Notes under the pieces: model-generated
The model's database searches: none
What the model was told of the DNA's origin: nothing
Seen by the model: the letters and a program-made list of their open reading frames with translations, nothing else
Assembly: GCA_964374095.1 (NCBI GenBank)
Contig: CAYJXJ010000019.1
Span: forward strand, 1-38,989
Source of the DNA: CAYJXJ01 sp964374095
GTDB taxonomy: Bacteria > Elusimicrobiota > Elusimicrobia > UBA1565 > UBA9628
Direction: 5' to 3'
Length of the DNA: 38,989 nucleotides
Translations under genes and position numbers: made by a program
Shown here: in pieces, positions 22,861 to 29,784 of the stretch
Position numbering within the stretch: position 1 is the stretch's first letter
Layout: each line of letters begins with the position of its first letter

Positions 22861-23316
22861 ATGGGCTCATTCATGGAATACACGGCCGAACTCCTGTGTT
22901 GCGACGTCATCGCGGCGGTGCCGACCGACACGGTCTTGGCCGCCGTGAAGATGATGAAGGAGGCCCACACCGGCTGCGTGGTGGTCATCGAAGGCGGCCG
23001 TCCGGTCGGCGTCTTCTCGGAGCGCGACCTGCTCAACCGGGTGGTGGCCGAAAGTAAGGATCCGGCGGCGACGGTGCTGGAGATGGTCATGACCCCGGGG
23101 CCGGTGACGCTCGACGCTTCCGAGCCGCTCGAGAATGTCTTCCTGGTTTTCGCCAAGCACCGCTTCCGGCACATCCCGATCACCCAGAACCGGAGGTTGA
23201 GGGGCATCGTCAGCCTCACCGACGTGGCGCGCATCCTTAACGAGGTGTGCAAGGATCCGAAGTACATCCAGATCTTCGCCGCCTCCCTGGCGGCCCGCTC
23301 CGCGAAACCGGCCTAG
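22861..23316 (+). CDS. Stand-alone tandem CBS-domain protein within the nuo cluster
   Basis: 151 residues from ATG at 22861 (ATG at 22873 is also possible). Two CBS motifs are present: LCCDVIAAVPTDTVLAAVKM with TGCVVVIEGGRPVGVFSERD, and MTPGPVTLDASEPLENVFLV with HRFRHIPITQNRRLRGIVSL. CBS pairs bind AMP, ATP, NADH-type or cyclic dinucleotide ligands and act as sensors. No catalytic or DNA-binding domain is attached. The size matches small c-di-AMP receptor CBS proteins (DarB/CbpB type, about 140 residues), and a c-di-AMP cyclase and a phosphodiesterase are encoded at the end of this cluster, but ligand identity is inference. The upstream 161 bp shows no strong promoter. Confidence 0.85.
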   Translation: MGSFMEYTAELLCCDVIAAVPTDTVLAAVKMMKEAHTGCVVVIEGGRPVGVFSERDLLNRVVAESKDPAATVLEMVMTPGPVTLDASEPLENVFLVFAKHRFRHIPITQNRRLRGIVSLTDVARILNEVCKDPKYIQIFAASLAARSAKPA

Positions 23317-23372
23317 CCCGCGCCTCCATTAACGGGAAGCGCAGGCGCTGGCTCTCGGCCCCGGATTAGGGG

Positions 23373-23378
23373 TAAAAT
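23373..23378 (+). promoter_or_regulatory. -10-like box of nuoEF
   Basis: TAAAAT ends 7 nt before the GTG at 23386, within GGGGTAAAATACCC. No -35 consensus at the expected distance. Confidence 0.4.
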
Positions 23379-23385
23379 ACCCGCC

Positions 23386-25164
23386 GTGACCGCAAAGACC
23401 GCCGCCCCGGCGCGCCCCTTCTCCCCCGAACAGGAGGAGGTCCTCCGCCGCTGGACCAAGGCCTATCCGGCGCCGGCCATGGGCCTGCTCGAGGCCATGC
23501 GCCAGGTCCAGGAATGGAACCGCTGCGTCCGCCCCGAGCATGAAGAGGAGCTCGCCGCCCTCTTCGGGCTGACTTTGGAGCAAGTCCACGAAGTCGCGAC
23601 GTTTTTTCCATTCTTCACGTCCCGTCCGGCCGGCCGCAAACGCCTGGGCCTCTGCCGGGGACTCTCCTGCCAACTCGCCGGTTCGCAGAAGGCGGCGGGC
23701 GAAATCTGCCGCCGTCTGTCGATCAAGCCCGGGGAGACGACCCCTGACGGGGAGTTCAGCTTCGAGGAGATGGAATGCGTCGGGGGCTGCGAGCAGGCCC
23801 CGGCCCTCCTGGTCAACGAAGAGCTGAAGGGCCCCGCGACGCCGGCCTGGATCGAGGCGGTTGCGAGCGGCGGCAAGGAACCCGCGTGGCCCGAGTTGGC
23901 GCTGGGCGGCGCCGGAACCCGGGTGCTGACGGAGCATCTGGGCGATCCCGCGTTCGCCGGACTGGAGGGCTACAAGAGCCGCGGCGGCTATGAGGGCCTC
24001 AAGAAGGCCCTGGGCATGAAGCCGGCCGACCTCGTGGAGGAGGTCAAGCGCTCCAACCTGCGCGGCCTCGGCGGCGCGGGTTTCGGGACCGGGATGAAGT
24101 GGACCACGGTTCCTTCCCAGGAAAAGTCGCCCGGACCGCGCTACGTCGTGGCCAATGCCGACGAGTCCGAGCCGGGCTGCTTCAAAGACCGGGTGCTCAT
24201 CAAACGCTCACCGCACCAGATTCTCGAGGGTTTGCTCATCACGAGCTACGTCGTCGGAGCCGGGGACGCCTTCATCTTCATCCGGGGAGAGTACAGGCGG
24301 CAGGTCCGGGCGCTTGAAACGGCCTTGAAGGAAGCCCTTGCCGCCGGGCTGATCGGTGAGAACATTCTCGGAAGCGGCTTCTCCTGCCGGATCAGCCTCA
24401 TGCGGGGCGCCGGAGCCTATATCTGCGGCCTCGACACCGCCCTCCTTGAGACCATGGAGGGCAAGAAGGCTTGGCCCCGTCAGCCGCCGCCCTTCCCGAC
24501 GGCCGTGGGCCTTCTCGGACGCCCGACCGTCGTCAATAACGTCGAGACCCTGGCGATGCTTCCCCACATCGTCCGGAATGGAGGCGAGTGGTTCGCCAAG
24601 CTCGGTACCCTCAAAAGCGGCGGGACGGCGGTGTTTAGCGTGAGCGGACACGTCGAACGGCCGGGGATTTACGAGTTCCCGATGGGCACGCCTCTCAAGG
24701 ATGTCATCGCCGCCGCCGGCGGGGTGCGGGGCGGGCGCGGCCTGAAGGCCGTGATCCCGGGCGGGGCCTCGACCCCGGTCCTGACCGCCGCGGAGGTCGA
24801 CGTGCCGATGGATTTCGAGGGGCTCAGGTCCAAGGGCTCCTTCCTGGGGGCGGGGGGCGTGATCGTCCTGGATGAGACGGTCGACATGGTCGCGGTGGCC
24901 CATAACATCGAACGCTTCCTGGCCCACGAGTCCTGCGGCCAATGCACGCCCTGCCGGGAGGGCTCGCACTGGGTCGAGCTCATCCTCCAACGCCTGCTCG
25001 ACGACAAGGGGATGCCCCAGGATCTGCCCAATCTCCAGCGGGTGGGGGAGAACATCACGGGCAAAGTCATCTGCGCGCTGGGGGATACCGTGGGGATGGT
25101 GCTGCGGGCCTTCATTCAGAAATTCCCCGAGGACTTCTCGGCCCGCATGCCCAAGCCTTTGTGA
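23386..25164 (+). CDS. nuoEF: Fused NADH-quinone oxidoreductase subunits E and F
   Basis: 592 residues. Residues 1-165 are NuoE: thioredoxin-like [2Fe-2S] domain with Cys90, Cys95, Cys131 and Cys135. Residues 185-592 are NuoF: FMN/NADH site RGLGGAGFGTGMKW, ANADESEPGCFKDR, GAGAYICGLDTALLETMEGK, then the N3 [4Fe-4S] set SCGQCTPCREG (Cys517, 520, 523) plus Cys563. The iron-sulfur ligands are intact. Several near-invariant positions differ from typical NuoF: GRGGAGF reads GLGGAGF, DEGEPG reads DESEPG, and GEETAL reads GLDTAL (Leu349-Asp350). These surround the nucleotide pocket, so substrate preference or affinity may be altered. The stop overlaps the GTG of an ion-channel gene. Confidence 0.93.
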   Translation: MTAKTAAPARPFSPEQEEVLRRWTKAYPAPAMGLLEAMRQVQEWNRCVRPEHEEELAALFGLTLEQVHEVATFFPFFTSRPAGRKRLGLCRGLSCQLAGSQKAAGEICRRLSIKPGETTPDGEFSFEEMECVGGCEQAPALLVNEELKGPATPAWIEAVASGGKEPAWPELALGGAGTRVLTEHLGDPAFAGLEGYKSRGGYEGLKKALGMKPADLVEEVKRSNLRGLGGAGFGTGMKWTTVPSQEKSPGPRYVVANADESEPGCFKDRVLIKRSPHQILEGLLITSYVVGAGDAFIFIRGEYRRQVRALETALKEALAAGLIGENILGSGFSCRISLMRGAGAYICGLDTALLETMEGKKAWPRQPPPFPTAVGLLGRPTVVNNVETLAMLPHIVRNGGEWFAKLGTLKSGGTAVFSVSGHVERPGIYEFPMGTPLKDVIAAAGGVRGGRGLKAVIPGGASTPVLTAAEVDVPMDFEGLRSKGSFLGAGGVIVLDETVDMVAVAHNIERFLAHESCGQCTPCREGSHWVELILQRLLDDKGMPQDLPNLQRVGENITGKVICALGDTVGMVLRAFIQKFPEDFSARMPKPL

Positions 25165-26111
25165 CGGCGCCGGCGCTGGCCTTGGCGGTTTGGGCCGGGG
25201 CCTCGCCGGCCCCCGTTGCCCGCCGGGTCGCCGTGGGCGCCTACGTCAACGACATCCAGAGGCTCGACCTCAAGTCGCACAGCTTTACCTTGGACCTCTA
25301 CCTTTGGATGCGCTGGAAGGACCCGGCGCTCGATCCCCCCGCGTCGCTCGAGTTCGTCAATCCCTTCGAGCTCTGGAGCCATACGCAGACCCGTGAGTTC
25401 GAGAAGCCCCTCAAGCTCCCGGACGGCTCCTACTACCAAGTCATACGCCATCAGGGCCCCTTCAGCCAGAAACTGCCCCTCAACAATTACCCCTTTGACC
25501 GGCAGGTGCTGGCCGTGGAATTCGAAGACCTAAAGTACGATGACCGGGACCTGGTCTATGAGACCGACCCCGCGGGCGTTTCGGTCAACGCCGCCATGCA
25601 GCTGCCGGGATTTCAGATCGGCTCGCCGAGACTCACGGTGGTCAAGTCGAGCTACCCGACCGGCTTCGGCGATCCGCGCGCGGACCGCGGGTTGACGTTT
25701 TCCAGAGTCCGGCTGGAAATCCCGATCCGGCGGCCGATCCTCACGCACGCGGTGAAGCGCATGCTTCCCATACTTTGCGTGCTGTTCTGCGCGGCGCTGA
25801 TGTTCCTGTTCAACCCGCGATTCGTCGACGCCCGCGTGGGGATCGGCATCACCGCCTTGCTCACGGTCGTGGCCCTCCAGCTCACGCTCAACGCCGATCT
25901 TCCCGAGGTGCATTACCTGGTGCTCATGGACAAGATCTATCTAGGGGCGTACCTCTACGTGATCCTGGGCCTGGCCGTGGTGGTCAAGACGACCTGGATG
26001 TACGAGCGCGGCCAGAAGGAGGAGGCCCGCCGTCTCGAGCGGGCCAGCCTCGTGGGCCTCTCCGCCTCGTTTGCCGCCGTCCTGGCCGTTATCGTGGCCA
26101 TCTCGCTCTAG
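25161..26111 (+). CDS. Pentameric ligand-gated ion channel (prokaryotic Cys-loop/Pro-loop receptor family)
   Basis: 316 residues from GTG overlapping the nuoEF stop. There is a short signal peptide (ALALAVWAGASPAPV). Residues 23-190 form a beta-rich ligand-binding domain: VGAYVNDIQRLDLKSHSFTL, LDLYLWMRWKDP, then the Pro-loop QKLPLNNYPFDRQVLAVEFE without the animal disulfide. Four helices follow: TM1 193-217, pore-lining TM2 225-244 ending in the hallmark ADLPEVHY, TM3 254-280 and TM4 295-316. Homologues such as GLIC (proton-gated cation channel) and ELIC (amine-gated) form homopentamers in the inner membrane with the sensor in the periplasm. Ligand and ion selectivity here are unknown. Coupling to nuoEF is unusual. 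Confidence 0.9.
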   Translation: MTAPALALAVWAGASPAPVARRVAVGAYVNDIQRLDLKSHSFTLDLYLWMRWKDPALDPPASLEFVNPFELWSHTQTREFEKPLKLPDGSYYQVIRHQGPFSQKLPLNNYPFDRQVLAVEFEDLKYDDRDLVYETDPAGVSVNAAMQLPGFQIGSPRLTVVKSSYPTGFGDPRADRGLTFSRVRLEIPIRRPILTHAVKRMLPILCVLFCAALMFLFNPRFVDARVGIGITALLTVVALQLTLNADLPEVHYLVLMDKIYLGAYLYVILGLAVVVKTTWMYERGQKEEARRLERASLVGLSASFAAVLAVIVAISL

Positions 26112-26120
26112 GAAGGGGGG
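26111..26120 (+). promoter_or_regulatory. Ribosome-binding site deciding the TTG start of the caspase gene
   Basis: AGGAAGGGGG lies 5 nt before TTG at 26126 and right after the channel gene stop. It is one of the few clear Shine-Dalgarno sequences here and supports an unusual TTG start; a second TTG is at 26132. Confidence 0.55.
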
Positions 26121-26125
26121 GGCGC

Positions 26126-29100
26126 TTGATTTTGCAGGGATTGGGCGAGTTCGCGCTCCTGAACTATTTGCTCCTTCTGGGGTCGAGTCTCCAAGCAGCG
26201 CCGTCCGTGCCGGCGTCCCCTGTCTGGGTACTTGTCGCGGTTTCCACCGGACACACCGATGCCGTCAACTCTCTTGCCTTTTCCCCCCGAGGACAGCTCC
26301 TTGTTTCAGCTTCCGAGGACGGGACCATGCGTCTTTGGGATCCGGTGGATGGGTCCCCCCAGGGCCAGATTACGGGAGAATTCCGCTCGGTATTCGGCGT
26401 CGCTTTCTCTACGGACGGGCGGTTCTTCGGCCTGAGCGGCGATATGACCGGGGTCATCGACACTGAAGATTCGGGGGCGGTCAGGCGAATGGAGGCTTGG
26501 TCTCTCCCGTGCTTCGAACCCCTCGAGGGGGGTCATCTGGTCGATGGAACCGGGGTCTGTTCTCAACACCTCAGTCGGAGCGCGATTCAATTGATAGTCG
26601 AGCTGGCATTGCGCCCGGGCATGCCTGGCCATGGCGTGGCGCCGGATGTCGTCCGCCGCAGGCCCCGCCACAACCTTGGAATTCTCGCCGCGCTCTCTGG
26701 AGACGGGCGGCGCCTCGCCCTGGCCGGGCGAGGTCCCGAAATCGCGCTGTGGGACGTGGCATCGATGAAACCGCTTCCGTCCCTCCGTGGGCACGTCCGC
26801 GATGTCACGGCCCTAGCCTTCGCGCCCGATGGAGCGACGCTAGCCTCCGCGAGCGCCGACGGGACCGTCCGCATTTGGAATCCGGAAACGGGAACCCCGC
26901 GTGCCCAGCTCACCGGGCATACGGATGCGGTTCGCGCCGTCGCCTTCTCCCCGGATGGGACCCTCCTTGCCACCGCGGGAGTTGACGAGACCATCCGGAT
27001 CTACCATTCCACAGGACGCTCCACAACCTTTTCGACCTATCCGGTCCGGCGCGAGGTTCGGCCTCACGCCTTCTGGCGCGAACCCGATTGCGCGTTGCCC
27101 AGGCAAGCGGGGCCGATCGCGGCCATGGCCCTGTCGCCGGATTCTGCTCGCCTTGCCACGGCCTCCGGGGACAGGGTGATCCATGTCTGGACTCTGAAGC
27201 GATGCCGCGAGGAATTCTCCTTCAGCGGCCTCGGGGGCCCGGTAAGTAGCCTGGCCTTTTCTCATGACGGCCGGGAGTTGGCCGCGGTCGGCGCCAATGG
27301 GTTCATCTACTTTCTGAACCTGGCGGCCCGTAATCTCGGGAAATCCTTGAAGGCCGAGGGTGGACGCGCCGTGGCCTATTCTCCGGACGGGCGACTCCTG
27401 GCCTACGGCGGTGACCGGATGATCCTACACGTGCTCGACGCCAAGACTTTTAGGGAATTGAAGATTGTGGGAAATTTCCAGCGACCGCACCGCCGGGTCA
27501 CGGCCCTGCAGTTTTCGCCTGACTCAATGAGACTCATGGTCGGAACCGATGAGGGCCGCGGGGTCGATCTTGTGGACCTCACAGGACACGAGCCGACTCG
27601 CGGCATCGGCCCAACGACGCGAGGAATAGACATTTACCCCTTTGCCGTAGTCTCCGCATCGGGGGGACCTGTGCATGTGGTTGACTACCATAGGGGCATC
27701 ATGGGCGTTCAGCAGGAACCTGGCGTTCTCACCGATGTCGGGGTGCCGTTCGAGGGGAATCTTCATTACCACGCCTCGCCGAGTGTGTTCCCCGGAAGGG
27801 GGCGCGGCGGGGTGATGTGGCGGCTCAATGGCGCCAGCGCGGAATTCTATCAAGTCTGGGATTCCCGCGGGATCAAGTTCATGGAGTTTTCTCTCCGGCG
27901 GGATCTGGTGGTCATAGCGGATTGGGATGGCGCGGTCCGGTCCTATCGACTTGACCGTCGGTTCCCGAAGGTTGCCGTCACGGGGCACAGCATCCTGGAC
28001 GCCCAGGGCGGCGTTGCCTTCAGCGGGCACCTCAAGCCAGTCACAGCTTTGGGCTTCTCCCACGATGGCAACGCGCTAGTTTCCGCGAGCGCCGATGGAT
28101 CCGTTCATACATGGCAGTTAGCCTCTCGGGAGCTTCGTAGGGTAGTTCCTCCGACGAACACGCCGATCTCCGCGCTGGTTTCCGCCCCCGGAGGGAAATT
28201 CATCGTCGCCATCCACCCTGACCATCTCCCCCGCTTCAGTGATCAACATGGCGAGGGCTGGACCTACAATAATCGGCCATGGGACACTCTCGGCTTCGGC
28301 CAAGAACTTGGCCCGATCCGCGCGCTGGCCTACTCCCTCGATGGAAGCGCTGCCATGATGGCCCGGGATGGATCAGTCTCGCTCCGACGGGGACGCTACA
28401 TGGACGAATTTCTACGGATCAAATCGCAAGGGGGCATGGCGATGGCTTACCTGCCGGATGCCCGAAGTTTGGTGACGGGCCACGGGGATGGGAGCATTTC
28501 CGTGTGGGACGCCATCGGAGGACAGAGGCAGGCCGCCTGGAAAGGCCACGCGGTGGGGATCACCGCCATCGCCCTTCTTTCCGGGACGCGTCTCATCGCC
28601 ACCATCGACGAAGGCGGAAATGCCAAGTTCTGGAATATGGAAACGTTTCAGGAGGCGCCTTTTCTTGGGAGTGCCCCGCGGCCGATACGCAAGATCGCCG
28701 GTTCGCCCAACGGGGAATTCGTCGCCACGATCGGCGACGACCCGGTGGTCCGCGTCTGGGATGCCGCCGGCGGCGCCCTGGTTCAGGAGTTTCACGGTCA
28801 TTCGGCGACCGTGCTGGACATCGCCTTCCATCCCCGCGGTCGTCTCCTGGCATCCGCCGGAGATGACCGCATCGTCCGCGTCGACAAGATCCGTCGAGAA
28901 TCGGGGGACGTCCCGGGGAAGGGCGTCTTGACGGAGCCGGCGGTCGAACGTCCAAGGGAGGATGTGGACACCCCTCCGGCCGCGGCGACTGGGCCCGACC
29001 CGGACGCCTATGCGGTGGTCATCGGCGTGGAGCGCTACCGCCATCCGGGCCTGCCGTCCGCCCAATTCGCCGCGCGGGACGCCCGCGCGGTGGGCGCCTA

Positions 29101-29770
29101 CCTGACGCGGTCCATGGGATTCGATCCCAAGAACGTGGTGGTGCTGGAGAACGAGGCGGCCGGCAAGGGGGACCTCGTGAAATACCTGGGGACATGGCTG
29201 AGGAACCGCGCGACGGCGAAGGGGCGCCTGCTGGTGTTTTTCGCCGGGCACGGGACGCCTCATCCGGAGACGGGGGAGGGGTATCTTCTGCCGCACGACG
29301 CGGACGCGAACTATCCGGAGGACACGGGATACGGGCTGAGGGCTCTCTACGAGACGCTGGGGGGCCTGCCGAGCCGGGACATCCGCGTGGTGCTGGATGC
29401 CTGCTTTTCGGGGCTGGGGCCGCGGTCGGTGCTGGCCATGGGGACGCGGCCGCTGGTGACGGTGCAAAGCAGCGCTGGTGCGGTGGGGGCCAACACGGTG
29501 GTGATCGCGGCGGCGAGCGCCCGCCAGGTGAGCGGGTCTTACCGGGAGAGCCAGCACGGCCTGCTGACGCATTTCGTGTTGAAGGGGCTTTCCGGGGCGG
29601 CGGACGCCGATCGGGATGGGCGCGTGGTGACGGGGGAATTGTTCGGGTATGTGAGGCCGCTGGTCGAGGCTGAGGCGCGCCGGCAGAACATCAAGCAGAC
29701 TCCCGAGATTATCCCCGGTCTGGAGAGGCTGGGGCCGCGGAGGGAGGCTGTGTGGATCAAGCTGCGTTGA
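26126..29770 (+). CDS. Exported WD40-repeat protein with C-terminal caspase-like (peptidase C14) domain
   Basis: About 1214 residues from TTG at 26126; the open frame further upstream is channel-gene shadow. A hydrophobic N-terminus (FALLNYLLLLGSSLQA) looks like a signal peptide. Many WD40 repeats follow, e.g. GHTDAVNSLAFSPRGQLLVS, GTMRLWD, GHVRDVTALAFAPDGATLAS, GTVRIWN, GHTDAVRAVAFSPDGTLLAT and GHSATVLDIAFHPRGRLLAS, enough for two propellers. From about residue 960 (DAYAVVIGVERYRH) there is a caspase p20-type fold with catalytic His1042 in FFAGHG and Cys1093 in VLDACFSG, followed by a p10-like tail to the end. Both catalytic residues are present. WD40-orthocaspases are known in cyanobacteria and other multicellular or complex bacteria. 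The target is unknown. It lies 14 bp after the channel gene. Confidence 0.9.
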   Translation: MILQGLGEFALLNYLLLLGSSLQAAPSVPASPVWVLVAVSTGHTDAVNSLAFSPRGQLLVSASEDGTMRLWDPVDGSPQGQITGEFRSVFGVAFSTDGRFFGLSGDMTGVIDTEDSGAVRRMEAWSLPCFEPLEGGHLVDGTGVCSQHLSRSAIQLIVELALRPGMPGHGVAPDVVRRRPRHNLGILAALSGDGRRLALAGRGPEIALWDVASMKPLPSLRGHVRDVTALAFAPDGATLASASADGTVRIWNPETGTPRAQLTGHTDAVRAVAFSPDGTLLATAGVDETIRIYHSTGRSTTFSTYPVRREVRPHAFWREPDCALPRQAGPIAAMALSPDSARLATASGDRVIHVWTLKRCREEFSFSGLGGPVSSLAFSHDGRELAAVGANGFIYFLNLAARNLGKSLKAEGGRAVAYSPDGRLLAYGGDRMILHVLDAKTFRELKIVGNFQRPHRRVTALQFSPDSMRLMVGTDEGRGVDLVDLTGHEPTRGIGPTTRGIDIYPFAVVSASGGPVHVVDYHRGIMGVQQEPGVLTDVGVPFEGNLHYHASPSVFPGRGRGGVMWRLNGASAEFYQVWDSRGIKFMEFSLRRDLVVIADWDGAVRSYRLDRRFPKVAVTGHSILDAQGGVAFSGHLKPVTALGFSHDGNALVSASADGSVHTWQLASRELRRVVPPTNTPISALVSAPGGKFIVAIHPDHLPRFSDQHGEGWTYNNRPWDTLGFGQELGPIRALAYSLDGSAAMMARDGSVSLRRGRYMDEFLRIKSQGGMAMAYLPDARSLVTGHGDGSISVWDAIGGQRQAAWKGHAVGITAIALLSGTRLIATIDEGGNAKFWNMETFQEAPFLGSAPRPIRKIAGSPNGEFVATIGDDPVVRVWDAAGGALVQEFHGHSATVLDIAFHPRGRLLASAGDDRIVRVDKIRRESGDVPGKGVLTEPAVERPREDVDTPPAAATGPDPDAYAVVIGVERYRHPGLPSAQFAARDARAVGAYLTRSMGFDPKNVVVLENEAAGKGDLVKYLGTWLRNRATAKGRLLVFFAGHGTPHPETGEGYLLPHDADANYPEDTGYGLRALYETLGGLPSRDIRVVLDACFSGLGPRSVLAMGTRPLVTVQSSAGAVGANTVVIAAASARQVSGSYRESQHGLLTHFVLKGLSGAADADRDGRVVTGELFGYVRPLVEAEARRQNIKQTPEIIPGLERLGPRREAVWIKLR

Positions 29771-29784
29771 TGGGGGGCCGGACT

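Noticed and set aside
25775..26125. Longer start for the WD40-caspase frame
   Set aside because: The extra sequence is the shadow of the channel gene, rich in Arg/Pro. A Shine-Dalgarno sequence and signal peptide support TTG at 26126.
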